Below are positions 39,334-48,680 of a stretch of DNA of 64,000 bases, in pieces. The stretch's first letter is position 1. Each line of letters begins with the position of its first letter. A program made the translations under genes and the position numbers. The stretch is from an uncultured Ignavibacteriota bacterium (GTDB lineage: Bacteria; Bacteroidota; Ignavibacteria; UBA10030; UBA8401): assembly GCA_903884005.1 (NCBI GenBank), contig CAISDA010000054.1, positions 49,695 through 113,694 on the forward strand, in the 5' to 3' direction. The notes under the pieces were generated by a model that was not told the origin of the DNA, did no database searches, and worked only from the letters and a program-made list of their open reading frames with translations.

Positions 39334-39924
39334 ATGCTCCCCATACTCACAAAATCATCCGTCGGCGCTACGGCGCTGCATCGCGATTTCGAAAAACAGG
39401 CCGTGCCTCATATGGGCATTCTCTACAACTACGCCCTGCGAATGACCGGCAACGCCGATGATGCCGAGGATCTGCTTCAGGATACATTCATGAAGGCCTT
39501 TCGGTTCTGGGATAAGTTCGAGCAGGGTACAAATATGCGGGCATGGCTGTTCCGGATAATGAAGAACACGTACATTAACCTGTATCGGAAGGAAGTGAAA
39601 GAACCGGACAAGGTTGATTACGAGGACATACAAAATTTTTACAATACAATCCGTGCCGATTCCACCGATCCCAACGACCTGCAGCAAAAATTGTTCGGCC
39701 AGTTGTTGGACGATGAAATCTCCATCGCCTTGGAATCATTGCCTGAAGATTTTCGAACCGTGGTCATCCTCTGCGACATCGAGGGATTGACGTACGAAGA
39801 AATCGCCGAATTTGTTCAATGTCCCGTCGGCACTGTCCGGTCCAGGCTTCATCGCGGCAGAAAACTCCTTCACGGCGCGCTGTTCGAGTATGCGCAGCAA
39901 CGGGGCTTCATCGACCGCGACTGA
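39334..39924 (+). CDS. ECF-type RNA polymerase sigma factor
   Basis: 196 residues with region 2 (LYNYALRMTGNADDAEDLLQ, DTFMKAFRFWDKFEQGTNMR, AWLFRIMKNTYINLYRK) and region 4 (ALESLPEDFRTVVILCDIEG, LTYEEIAEFVQCPVGTVRSR, LHRGRKLL). This is a two-domain extracytoplasmic-function sigma factor; no anti-sigma gene is adjacent, as the next gene is a thioredoxin-like lipoprotein. ATG at 39334 lacks a clear ribosome site. Confidence 0.93.
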   Translation: MLPILTKSSVGATALHRDFEKQAVPHMGILYNYALRMTGNADDAEDLLQDTFMKAFRFWDKFEQGTNMRAWLFRIMKNTYINLYRKEVKEPDKVDYEDIQNFYNTIRADSTDPNDLQQKLFGQLLDDEISIALESLPEDFRTVVILCDIEGLTYEEIAEFVQCPVGTVRSRLHRGRKLLHGALFEYAQQRGFIDRD

Positions 39925-39996
39925 TACACCTCGACTTGCGAGACGGCCCACAACGCTTTAATGCACCTTTCCATCACGACAAGGAATGCCTTCATC

Positions 39997-40581
39997 ATGA
40001 AATCCGCACTCGCAGCAATTTGTTGTCTCCTCATTCTTTCATCTGCAGCATGCCAGAAGAAGACCGATCCATCCACACTGCAAAAAACATCGGGCGCCTC
40101 AGTGGCAGCCGGAGTCCCTCGCAATGTGTCGGCCGTCATCGCCGTCGAGAACAGAACAGAAAAAAAAGTGCCGTTGTTTTCATGGACGGATGAGAACGGA
40201 AAAAAAATAACGATCGATGAATTTGCGCAGGGCGGCGGCGTGCTCGTGAATTTCTGGGCAACGTGGTGCGGCCCGTGCAGGAAGGAAATACCCGACCTTG
40301 TGGCGCTCGATAGCGACTATCGTGCGAAGGGCGTGAAAATTATCGGCATCTCCCTCGACCGCGATGGGGATGCGATGGCGACGGTGTCTGAATTTGTAAG
40401 CGGTGCCGCGATCAAATATCCGATCGTCATAGACAATGGCGATCTTGAGAAGGCGTTCGGAGGCATACGGGGCATACCGACAACATTCTTCGTCGATAAG
40501 AACGGCATGATCACCAAGCGAATGATCGGCCTCCAGTCCAAAGCGGCATTCGCCCAGTCAATGGATGCAGTCAAACCGTAG
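39997..40581 (+). CDS. TlpA/ResA-like thioredoxin-fold lipoprotein
   Basis: 194 residues from the ATG at 39997, chosen because it gives a lipoprotein signal (MKSALAAICCLLILSSAACQ) and has AAGGAA upstream; an upstream in-frame ATG at 39961 adds 12 residues. The thioredoxin domain carries the redox motif NFWATWCGPCRKEIPDL, plus the cis-Pro loop GIRGIPTTFFVDKNG. Likely a periplasmic membrane-anchored thiol-disulfide reductase, for example in cytochrome maturation; substrate unknown. It converges with the TonB gene, 12 bp apart. Confidence 0.9.
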   Translation: MKSALAAICCLLILSSAACQKKTDPSTLQKTSGASVAAGVPRNVSAVIAVENRTEKKVPLFSWTDENGKKITIDEFAQGGGVLVNFWATWCGPCRKEIPDLVALDSDYRAKGVKIIGISLDRDGDAMATVSEFVSGAAIKYPIVIDNGDLEKAFGGIRGIPTTFFVDKNGMITKRMIGLQSKAAFAQSMDAVKP

Positions 40582-40593
40582 CGTGACGAAGTG

Positions 40594-41427
40594 CTACCGT
40601 AATCGGAAATTGAACGTGACAATGCAGGATTGATCGGCGGACGACTGAGCGCTTTGGATCGCGTCGAATTTCCACGAACGCACTGCTTTGACCGCCGCGT
40701 TCTCGAGCCGGGTATCGCCTTTTTGCAGAGGCTGCGCGCTTTTCACAGTGCCGCTGGGCGTGACGATGAGTGTTAATTTTATTTGTGCAGCCGTGTTCAC
40801 TCCAGGTGGATAGGCCGGCATTCCGCCGCTTTGCAGTCGTCGCGTTCCCGCCCCGCCCCATTGAATGCCATAGGAAATGCCGTCGCCGCTTCCGGCACCC
40901 GTGCCCATTCCGTTTCCGCCGCCTGAGCCGCCGCCGGTTCCTCCTCCCGACCCGCTGCCGATCCCATTGCCTGAGCCTGTACCGCTGCCCGTTCCAGAAC
41001 CAGAGGTGCCGACATGAACGTCCTTCGCGCCGGAGGACGCAGACACGGCCGAAAAATTCCGCTCGTCGGCCGCCGCCTTTTTCGACGATGCAAAATTCGG
41101 GAGCGCATCCGGGTTCACCGCCCTGTTGGACGACGGCAGATTGATCGCATCCTCGGGAAATGCCGATGCGTGCCGCTGCGGAAGGCCGACATTGTCTTCC
41201 TCCGCCTGAACTGCACGACCGCGGACCGATGCCTCGAGTGCGCGCGGAGACACACCCATCGCTCCTCCTCCTCCTCCGCCGCCCCCGCCGCCCAATGACA
41301 TTTCCACAAATTCAGGAACTGCCACCTGTGTGCGGAGATGAGTAAAAAAAAGCACGCCGATGAGCGCAGCGTGGAACATCATGGACGCCGCCCACCCCTG
41401 CCGTGACTCTGTCGTTACTCGCGCCAT
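40594..41427 (-). CDS. TonB-family energy transducer with glycine-rich linkers
   Basis: 277 residues. N-terminal membrane helix (about 12-30, WAASMMFHAALIGVLFFTHL), then ten consecutive glycines (46-55), a long Gly/Ser-rich spacer (about 145-190) instead of the usual Pro-rich one, and a TonB C-terminal domain (about 200-277; AQIKLTLIVTPSGTVKSAQP, AAVKAVRSWKFDAI). It would couple ExbB/ExbD motion to an outer-membrane partner. Last gene of the envelope operon, 1 bp after exbD. Confidence 0.85.
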   Translation of the reverse strand: MARVTTESRQGWAASMMFHAALIGVLFFTHLRTQVAVPEFVEMSLGGGGGGGGGGAMGVSPRALEASVRGRAVQAEEDNVGLPQRHASAFPEDAINLPSSNRAVNPDALPNFASSKKAAADERNFSAVSASSGAKDVHVGTSGSGTGSGTGSGNGIGSGSGGGTGGGSGGGNGMGTGAGSGDGISYGIQWGGAGTRRLQSGGMPAYPPGVNTAAQIKLTLIVTPSGTVKSAQPLQKGDTRLENAAVKAVRSWKFDAIQSAQSSADQSCIVTFNFRLR

Positions 41428-41428
41428 G

Positions 41429-41839
41429 TTACTTCGCTCCCTCGCCGGGATCGGTTGCGATCAAAAATCGCTGGCCGCCGACTCCTTTGGCAATGTCGAT
41501 GATCTCCACCGCCTGCTGCAGGCTGACGTTCTTGTCTGCGCGGACGACAATGATCTGATTCCTGTCATTGTCGATGACCGGTATCAATTTTTGTGCGAGC
41601 GTCGATTTCGTGACTTCCTCGAGATTGAAAAAGAGGTGTCCCGTTTCTGTGAGCGTGAGCACTGTCTGCTTGTCGTTCACAATTTCGCCCGTCTGCGTCT
41701 TCGGCACCTGCACCTTCACACCGGTGGACAGCATGAACGATGATGACAGCAGGAAAAAAATCAGCAGTTGCAAGACAATATCTGCAAACGATGCATAGTT
41801 GAACGCGGGATTGACCGCAAATCGTCGTTGGAGTTTCAT
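41429..41839 (-). CDS. ExbD/TolR biopolymer transport protein
   Basis: 136 residues from the ATG at 41839 (a TTG two codons upstream is also possible). One membrane helix with the essential aspartate (ASFADIVLQLLIFFLLSSSF) and a periplasmic domain with TLTETGHLFFNLEEV and IIVVRADKNVSLQQAVEIID, typical of ExbD. Works with ExbB as a proton-driven motor. Two bp from exbB, 1 bp before tonB. Confidence 0.9.
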   Translation of the reverse strand: MKLQRRFAVNPAFNYASFADIVLQLLIFFLLSSSFMLSTGVKVQVPKTQTGEIVNDKQTVLTLTETGHLFFNLEEVTKSTLAQKLIPVIDNDRNQIIVVRADKNVSLQQAVEIIDIAKGVGGQRFLIATDPGEGAK

Positions 41840-41841
41840 AG

Positions 41842-42552
41842 TCAATCTTTTTTCGGTTCGAAAAATTCAGTGTCGTCCGCAAACAAGCGATGCTGCGGTT
41901 CCGGAGGAATTGTACCCTTCCGCACGTCGGGCGTGTGGTTGCCGTTGTGCTGCACGAGGTCGATGAATTCTTCCGACTTCGTTTCGAATTCAAACACGAA
42001 TTTGGTGACCCGCTGCACGAAATGATTATAGAACCCGAGCGCCGGAACACCGACCGAGAGGCCGAAGGCCGTGGCAAGCATCGCTTCCCAGATGCCTCCG
42101 GCCAGCATCGTCGGATTGACGTTGCCGCCGGCATTCTGTATGACCTGGAATGCCCGGATCATGCCGGTGACCGTCCCTAAAAATCCCAACATCGGCGCGA
42201 CGCCTGCGATATTGCCCAACATGCCCAGGCCCTTTTCAAGCTTGAATAATTCCGTTTTCCCGGCGGCTTCAACGGCCTTGCGCACTGCGGCGTTCCCTTC
42301 ACTGTAATGCAGCAATCCCGCCGAAAAAATGGCGGCGACCGGCGCCTTGTGTTCCGAACAGGCGTTCATTGCGCCGGGCACGTCGTTGTGCGCAAGCGAT
42401 GCCCGGATGCGCGTCAGCAGCCGGTTCGAATCGATATCCGGTTTATGCAGTACAATAAATTTTTCAATGATGATGGCAACGCCGGCCACAGAACACAGGA
42501 GGATCGGCCACATCACGATGCCGCCGACAAAGAACAAATCGATAAACTTCAT
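41842..42552 (-). CDS. ExbB/TolQ/MotA family proton channel protein
   Basis: 236 residues from the ATG at 42552, preceded by AAAGGA at good spacing (an upstream TTG is less likely). Three membrane helices (FFVGGIVMWPILLCSVAGVA, then about 110-135 and 155-180) with the family signature GVAPMLGFLGTVTGMIRAFQ and EAMLATAFGLSVGVPALGFYN. Partner of the following ExbD. The C-terminal tail is somewhat extended and acidic (RLFADDTEFFEPKKD). Confidence 0.92.
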   Translation of the reverse strand: MKFIDLFFVGGIVMWPILLCSVAGVAIIIEKFIVLHKPDIDSNRLLTRIRASLAHNDVPGAMNACSEHKAPVAAIFSAGLLHYSEGNAAVRKAVEAAGKTELFKLEKGLGMLGNIAGVAPMLGFLGTVTGMIRAFQVIQNAGGNVNPTMLAGGIWEAMLATAFGLSVGVPALGFYNHFVQRVTKFVFEFETKSEEFIDLVQHNGNHTPDVRKGTIPPEPQHRLFADDTEFFEPKKD

Positions 42553-42569
42553 TGCGTATCCTTTCAAAG

Positions 42570-43784
42570 TTACTTCACTTGTATTATGTTATATTTCGTT
42601 TCAAGCATCGGCGCCAATTCTTCGGCGCGTGCGAGCGCTGCGTCACGCGAGGCATAGCGGCCGATGCACACACGGTAGATCCGTCCGCTTTGTGACACAA
42701 ATGCCTGTATCCCGGCGCCGGTAAATTGGCGAGCCTGTGCAAGAGCTTTCGCCTCGTCCGCCCACGATGAAATCTGCACGGAATATTTTCCATCGCCCAC
42801 TGCCCGGCCTGCAGAGGTATCCGGATGCGCTTTCGGTCCGGAAATTGTCGCCGCGGCCTGCCGTGCCGGATTTTTTTTCACCGAATCCTGCACTGCAGTC
42901 CGTTTCTGTGCGGACGTTCGGGTCCCCTCAGATTTTAACGCGGGTGCAGTTGCCGCAGTGTGTGTTTTCTCGGGCTTCACTTGTGCCGCAGTGTTTTTTG
43001 CCTCGGGCTTCCGTTGCGCGGCAGCCGGAGGCACTCGCTCTGGTTTCACCGGAGCCTTCGTTTGTGGTGTCACGGCGCGCGAAATCTGTTTGGACTCGAC
43101 AACCGCACCGGAACGCCGCGGCGTGTATCCGGGCACCTCAACATAGGTCATATTCTTTTTTTCAGCGTCTGCAAGTTTCTTTTTTTCGGCAGCCTGTTGC
43201 GCTTCCGCAATGTCTCCTTTTTTCTTTTCCTCCGCCTTCCTGGCTGCTGCAACTGCGTCGGCATTTTTTTTCTCCTCAGCTTTTTTCTTCGCTTCGGCCT
43301 CGTCGGTCTTTTTCTTTTCATCCGCCTGCGACTTCGCTGCAATTGCCCCGGCCTTGTTCTTTTCTTCCGCCTGCGACTTCGCTGCAATTGCCCCGGCCTT
43401 GTTCTTTTCTTCCGCCTGTGTCGTTACGGCGGCGGCATGCTGCGTTCCATCGCCCGATGAACCCTGGTTTGTGCCCGAAGCCTGCTGCGCACTGTCGATC
43501 GCGAATTGCGCCGTCATGGCCGAGTCGGACAATATCTGCCCCTCGGTCTCGGCCGGTATGGCGACCACCACCGACTGCGTCTTTTGTACTCCCCACAGAT
43601 GGATGATACCGGACTTGTTCAAAATGAAACCGGCCAGTACCAGGGCAAGGAGCCCGCCTGTTACGAACGGTATCGTTTTCCCTACTCTGCCCTGAGGCTC
43701 TTCGGGTGTCAATTCCATGGACGGTGGAATGGACTCCGGCAGAGTCTCTTCCAGTTCGTCGTCTTTTAAATTTAAGTTCGGCAT
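42570..43784 (-). CDS. SPOR-domain protein with long Ala/Glu/Lys-rich stalk
   Basis: 404 residues: short cytoplasmic Glu/Pro-rich N-terminus, one membrane helix (about 38-56, IPFVTGGLLALVLAGFILNK), a TolA-like Ala/Lys/Glu coiled coil (about 122-215) containing a perfect 15-residue tandem repeat, a Pro/Lys-rich region, and a C-terminal SPOR domain (about 330-404; KYSVQISSWADEAKALAQAR, YRVCIGRYASRDAALARAEE). SPOR domains bind denuded peptidoglycan, so this could span from inner membrane to the cell wall. It sits between the barrel gene and exbB in the TonB operon. Confidence 0.88.
   Translation of the reverse strand: MPNLNLKDDELEETLPESIPPSMELTPEEPQGRVGKTIPFVTGGLLALVLAGFILNKSGIIHLWGVQKTQSVVVAIPAETEGQILSDSAMTAQFAIDSAQQASGTNQGSSGDGTQHAAAVTTQAEEKNKAGAIAAKSQAEEKNKAGAIAAKSQADEKKKTDEAEAKKKAEEKKNADAVAAARKAEEKKKGDIAEAQQAAEKKKLADAEKKNMTYVEVPGYTPRRSGAVVESKQISRAVTPQTKAPVKPERVPPAAAQRKPEAKNTAAQVKPEKTHTAATAPALKSEGTRTSAQKRTAVQDSVKKNPARQAAATISGPKAHPDTSAGRAVGDGKYSVQISSWADEAKALAQARQFTGAGIQAFVSQSGRIYRVCIGRYASRDAALARAEELAPMLETKYNIIQVK
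43326..43415. repeat. Perfect 45-bp tandem duplication in the SPOR protein gene
   Basis: Two adjacent identical 45-bp units encode AEEKNKAGAIAAKSQ twice (residues 124-153 of the SPOR protein), followed by a degenerate third unit beginning ADEKKK. Identity at DNA level indicates recent duplication or slippage. Confidence 0.85.
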
Positions 43785-43810
43785 AATGCGTTATCCCCTT
43801 TTCACTGCAG

Positions 43811-45538
43811 TTACCACACATGTCCGATACCGAATGACACGAACACCTGACGCTCGCGGTACCCGTTCCAAATATAGTAATTTTGATTCGATGCATTTTG
43901 AATTTCAGCCGACAGGCGTAGATTTCCGGCAATGGCATATTCGCCTTTTGCGCTTATAACACAATACCCTGCATTCGCATTCGATTGCGTACCATCCACG
44001 TAGCGCTTGCCGACGTATTCGACCGTCGCCTCTGCGCTCATGGCAGCCAGGAAAGAATGACGATAGACGAGACCCGCGCTGATACCCGGCACATACGGCA
44101 GCATCGATGAGGAATCTTTCTGCGTTGCCGAAGTGAACACGATGAACCCCGTCACGGTATTAACGGGAGTGACGGTCGCGCTTGCACGCACTTCCGTTTT
44201 CAGCACGCGCACATCAGAGAGGTATGTCGCGTTCCACACATGCGTCTGCGGCACTTCGGCAAACGACAGATACTCGTTGACGTGCTTGTATTCGACGTTC
44301 ACGGAAAATGCGGCATCGTCCAACGGAACGCAGCTGAAGCCTGCGTACAGTTCCATCGGCGCATCCGACGGCCGCAACTGCACGGCATTCAGAATGTATT
44401 TGTTTTCCTTCACGATCGTCCTGAGAGACATGCGCGTCACAGCCGGTTCAAATCCCGCGCGGAGCGTCAGCCAGGATGCCGCGTAGTAGCGGGCGCCGGC
44501 GCGCGGATAGAGGCGGAACGACATCGGCGTGTCGTTTCCCCGGTACATCGATGCCGAGGCGCCGAACGACAACTGCACGTTTGGTGCCGCCATCAATGAG
44601 GCGTCGCCCGTCAGTGCGAGCCAGTGCATCGTCCCGGCATCGAATCGCGGCATGGATTCATTCGACATCCGGTAGTCGACGGATGCGCGCACGGGCAGTG
44701 TTTCGTATGTTCCCGATGCCGCCGTGGTGAATGCAAATTCATTTTCAAGCGCAGTCGCACTGTCGCCCAGCGATGTCCGCGTCCACGAGAGCCCTGTGGA
44801 ATAATCGATCGGTGAAAACGACGGGTGGTTCCATGCATAGCGGGAATCGAATCCGATGGTGAAATCGAGATCGTTCTGCGTCCGCTCTTGTGCGGGAGTG
44901 GACGAACCAAACGCGCGGTAGAGATCGCCTCCCACACCGAGTTGTGATTTCCATCTGCTCTCCGAGAGGAAGTCGTTCGTAGCGGGCAGTGTGTACGATC
45001 CGGCTATCCCAAATCCGGCCGATTGCCATTGCGTATTTGTTATATCGCCGTCGCTTGAGGCGTATTGTGCGTTGACTGCCACGCTTCCATCGGAAAAACT
45101 TTTTCCGAACCAGGCACCGAGCGAGGGTGTGATATAGTTGCCGAATGTCCCGTACACTTTTCCGTTCAGCCCGAGCTGTTCCCTGCTCCGCAGTGGCAGT
45201 TTCGACGCAGTGCGCGCGATGTCGGATTGTTTTGCGCCGGGAGCGGGAAGCGGAGGAACATAGGACTGTGCATCCCCCGCGTCGCTTTTGACCGCTTCGG
45301 GCAGTTCGATTGTTTCCTGGCCCGTGATGACGAATTCCGGATTTTCAATTTTCGGCAGCGGCGCCTTCGTTTCGCCAGGCACGGCAGGAGCGACCTTCAC
45401 GTCGCGCTGCGCCGGTTCTTTTTTTTCCTGGGCGTAGACGGGACACACCGCGGCAGCCGCGAGGATGCCGATGACGAACCACCGATGCCATATTCTTGGA
45501 TTCACGATACGTTTCACTTCCGCACTGGCCATGTTCAT
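43811..45538 (-). CDS. TonB-operon outer-membrane beta-barrel protein without recognisable plug
   Basis: 575 residues with a signal peptide (WFVIGILAAAAVCPVYAQ) and a short periplasmic segment containing IENPEFVITGQETIELPEAV, then about 20 alternating barrel strands with a TonB-receptor-like end (QNYYIWNGYRERQVFVSFGI, then GHVW). A plug domain of about 120-150 residues is not visible; only about 100 residues precede the first strands. Start overlaps the preceding TPR stop as ATGA. Probably the outer-membrane partner of the TonB/ExbBD genes downstream; ligand unknown. Confidence 0.75.
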   Translation of the reverse strand: MNMASAEVKRIVNPRIWHRWFVIGILAAAAVCPVYAQEKKEPAQRDVKVAPAVPGETKAPLPKIENPEFVITGQETIELPEAVKSDAGDAQSYVPPLPAPGAKQSDIARTASKLPLRSREQLGLNGKVYGTFGNYITPSLGAWFGKSFSDGSVAVNAQYASSDGDITNTQWQSAGFGIAGSYTLPATNDFLSESRWKSQLGVGGDLYRAFGSSTPAQERTQNDLDFTIGFDSRYAWNHPSFSPIDYSTGLSWTRTSLGDSATALENEFAFTTAASGTYETLPVRASVDYRMSNESMPRFDAGTMHWLALTGDASLMAAPNVQLSFGASASMYRGNDTPMSFRLYPRAGARYYAASWLTLRAGFEPAVTRMSLRTIVKENKYILNAVQLRPSDAPMELYAGFSCVPLDDAAFSVNVEYKHVNEYLSFAEVPQTHVWNATYLSDVRVLKTEVRASATVTPVNTVTGFIVFTSATQKDSSSMLPYVPGISAGLVYRHSFLAAMSAEATVEYVGKRYVDGTQSNANAGYCVISAKGEYAIAGNLRLSAEIQNASNQNYYIWNGYRERQVFVSFGIGHVW

Positions 45539-48500
45539 AACCGGTCTAACCTTTTTAATCGTTCCCGGGCCGACGACGCCAGTTCAGGAACGAACGATTG
45601 CTGCGCGACGTATTGGTAGGCGTCTTTCGCTTTCTGCACCTGCTGTGTTTTTTCGTAGCACTCGGCCAGGCCGAAGTACGCCTTGGCGATCCACAGGCTT
45701 GCGGCCGGAAACACATATTTCACGCGCATGTAGGCGATGATCGCCTCGCGGTCGTTGCCGGTGCCCTGCAGGGCGAGCCCGATGCCATACTGCGCTTCGG
45801 CGGCCAGTTCGTCGTTGCGGGCGCTCACCACGGCGCGGAACAATCCGGTCGCGCGTTCAAGCCGTCCCGCCTTCTGTTCTTCCCATCCAAGCGCGAGCCT
45901 GCTCCTGTCTGCGGCGGCGGTGTTCGGATATCGCGCGATCGCCGACTCCCACTGTTTCGCTGCGGCCGCCTGCTGGCCGGAGGTTTTCGATGCGAGCGCC
46001 TGCTGATAGGCGCCTTCCGGCGATTCGTCCGACTTCGGATATTTTTCCTGCAGCGACGTGAATGCGCCGATCGCAGCATCGTACCGCTGCTCCTGCATTG
46101 CAAGTGCGCCGGTTTCGAACAGCGCGCCGCTGGCAACGGACGACGACGGATACTTCGTCACAACGATCTGGTATTCTGCCGCTGCTGCCGCAGCGTTCTT
46201 CTGCGCTGCATACGCTTTGCCAAGCCAGTAGTGTGCAGCCGGCAATGAGGCGCTGCGGGGATACTGTGCGATGAGTCCGCGGTAGGCGTCGGCCGCCCGG
46301 TCGAATTTTTTGTCGCCGTACAACAGCTCTCCTTTTTTCAGCAGGAGGTCATCGGCGGCGCGCGAGCCGGGATTCGCGGCCACATAGTCGTCTATCGCGT
46401 GCGCCGCTTCGTCTGTTTTTCCCTGCAGCGAATAACAATATTGTATGCCGTTAATGGCGTCTGCGGCGGCGGACGATGATGGAAATTTTTCGGTGACCGC
46501 GCGGTATGCTGTGATGGCTTCGGGATATCGTTCCATGTTGTAATACGCATCGCCGATCGAATAATACGACCGGGGAACAAATTCGCTCGAGGCGTACACC
46601 GAGATGAGCGTCTTGAATTCGGCGATGGCGCGTTCATATTTTTTTTGCTGAAAGAAGATCAGCCCGATGCCGTACTGCGCATCGTCCGCAAATGCCGATT
46701 TCGGGTACCGGTGGATCAGGTCTTCGAATGCCGCCACGCCTTCCTTTTCGCTGCCTGTGCGGTAGAGCGACTGGGCAAGCTGATAGTATGCATAATCGAT
46801 GCTCGCGTTCGCCGCATTTTCTCTGATGGCCGAGCGGTATGCGGCGGCGGCTTTTGAAAATTCCTTGCCTGCGTACAGCGCATCGCCGAGGCGAAGCTCG
46901 CTGTCGAAGATGAAGCGGTCGGACAAGCGTTCCTTGATGATCTTCTCGAACATCGATGCGGCAAGAACATGCTTTCCCGTTTTGAGTTGAGTCCATGCCA
47001 AGCCGTAGCGTGCATCCTCTATCTTTTCATGCGCGGAAAATTTCCGGACGAACTGGCTGTAGAAGCGCTCGGCGTCGCTCAACTTGCCCGCCTGAAACGA
47101 ACCTTCGGCAGCCCAGAATATTCCTTCGGCCGCCTTCGGGTGAGACGGCTGCTGCTGCACGAAGCGTTCAAAGATTTTCGCCGATTCGGCATATTTTTTC
47201 AGCTTGAACAACGCCCATCCCTGCTGGAAGAGGACGTCGCCCTTGAGCGTATCGTTGCCAGCGGCGCTGTGAACCGCCGATTGAAAGGCATCGGCAGCCG
47301 CGTCGAATTTTTTCTCCGCCAGCAGCGTTTCGCCGATCATCCTGCGCGCATCCGGAGCGGCGTCGCCGTTAGGAAAGGCCGTCACTGTCTTTTCGAACAG
47401 CGCGCGCGCCTGCTCCATGCGCTTCGCCGCGAAATGGATCATGCCCGCTTCATAGAGTCCGTTGTCGGCATCATCGCCGCCCGACGCGGCAGTCTGCATG
47501 TACGCATCGAGAGCGTCGGCCGTCTTGCCGTCGAGCTGAAGCGCGCGGGCCCGCCTGAAGAGCGAACGCTTTGCGACGTCATCGGAGCCGAGCGCGAGTT
47601 CGGCGAAGAGTTCCGCAGCCCGGGCATAGTCGTGCGTCTTCAGGAATGTCCATGCGTATGAATACCGCACCTCCCTGTAGAGGGGATGCGCGGAATGGTT
47701 GGCCTGAAAATTTTCGTACAACGACCGGGCACCCGCATACTCGCCCTTCCCGAACAGCGCTTCGGCCATCAGGAATTCGCCCCGGATCCTGTCTGCCGAG
47801 TCGGCGAGCGTTGCCCGTACAGTTGTGAGGTGCGCGATGCAGGCGTCGTATTTCCCGTCCTGGAACAGGCACTCGCCGATGCGCAATGCCGAAGCGGACT
47901 CGAGCCCCGTCTCCGCTGCCGGGTCCTTCACCTTTTTATAAAACGAGATCGCCAGCGTAAAATCTTTTTTCTGCTCGGCGGCCCAGCCCAGAGAATACAC
48001 CGCATATTCGGCAAGGCGATTGTTGGGGTAGCGTTCGGTGCTCGTGTGGTAGTAGTGCGATGCCCGCACAGGGTCGTTCATCTTCAGATACGATTCGCCG
48101 ATCCAGTACGCCGCCTCGCCCGCCGTCATTGCCGTGCTGTCCTGCTCCGCAGCGGCAGCGTAGGCGGCGATCGCCGCCGGGTATGCTCCCAACCGGTAGT
48201 GCGCCTCGCCAAGCCGCATCGACGCCTCGGTGCGAAGCGCGTGGCGCGGATGGTCCCGAAGAAATTTTTGATACAACGGGATCGCACCCGCATAGTGCTC
48301 CAGACGGCAGAGACATTCGGCTGAAAGGAACAGCGCATCGGCCTGCTTCAGGCTCACCGGGTACTCGTCCTGAAATTTCTGGAGCTGCTCGAAGGACAAT
48401 TGATACAGCTTATCCTGGAACAATCCATAGGCGAATGTGTAATCGTGTTCTTCCCGGAGATCGGATGACGAGGATTGAGCGGCACATTGATTGACAGGAC

Positions 48501-48576
48501 TGCAGATCAGAACCGCGACGGTACTCATGCTCAGAATGAAGCTTCTCAGACTTGATGTCACTATTCGTACTCTCAT
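45535..48576 (-). CDS. Large periplasmic tetratricopeptide-repeat protein
   Basis: 1013 residues from the ATG at 48576, which gives a signal peptide (SFILSMSTVAVLICSPVNQC, AAQ); the frame is open 16 codons further up without signal character. About 25 TPR units fill the rest (ALFLSAECLCRLEHYAGAIP, AFADDAQYGIGLIFFQQKKY, AAADAINGIQYCYSLQGKTD), some of the YbgF/BamD-like type with YPxS motifs. Such solenoids organise envelope complexes. First gene of the TonB/ExbBD operon and coupled by ATGA to the barrel gene. Confidence 0.88.
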   Translation of the reverse strand: MRVRIVTSSLRSFILSMSTVAVLICSPVNQCAAQSSSSDLREEHDYTFAYGLFQDKLYQLSFEQLQKFQDEYPVSLKQADALFLSAECLCRLEHYAGAIPLYQKFLRDHPRHALRTEASMRLGEAHYRLGAYPAAIAAYAAAAEQDSTAMTAGEAAYWIGESYLKMNDPVRASHYYHTSTERYPNNRLAEYAVYSLGWAAEQKKDFTLAISFYKKVKDPAAETGLESASALRIGECLFQDGKYDACIAHLTTVRATLADSADRIRGEFLMAEALFGKGEYAGARSLYENFQANHSAHPLYREVRYSYAWTFLKTHDYARAAELFAELALGSDDVAKRSLFRRARALQLDGKTADALDAYMQTAASGGDDADNGLYEAGMIHFAAKRMEQARALFEKTVTAFPNGDAAPDARRMIGETLLAEKKFDAAADAFQSAVHSAAGNDTLKGDVLFQQGWALFKLKKYAESAKIFERFVQQQPSHPKAAEGIFWAAEGSFQAGKLSDAERFYSQFVRKFSAHEKIEDARYGLAWTQLKTGKHVLAASMFEKIIKERLSDRFIFDSELRLGDALYAGKEFSKAAAAYRSAIRENAANASIDYAYYQLAQSLYRTGSEKEGVAAFEDLIHRYPKSAFADDAQYGIGLIFFQQKKYERAIAEFKTLISVYASSEFVPRSYYSIGDAYYNMERYPEAITAYRAVTEKFPSSSAAADAINGIQYCYSLQGKTDEAAHAIDDYVAANPGSRAADDLLLKKGELLYGDKKFDRAADAYRGLIAQYPRSASLPAAHYWLGKAYAAQKNAAAAAAEYQIVVTKYPSSSVASGALFETGALAMQEQRYDAAIGAFTSLQEKYPKSDESPEGAYQQALASKTSGQQAAAAKQWESAIARYPNTAAADRSRLALGWEEQKAGRLERATGLFRAVVSARNDELAAEAQYGIGLALQGTGNDREAIIAYMRVKYVFPAASLWIAKAYFGLAECYEKTQQVQKAKDAYQYVAQQSFVPELASSARERLKRLDRL

Positions 48577-48680
48577 GCAAATAAGATTGATAAAACCGCA
48601 CGCAACATTATTGTAATGTACCATTTACCGGAAGGTGAATCAAGGTACGTGTGCAAACTGCCGCCGCCTGGAGCTGTTGA

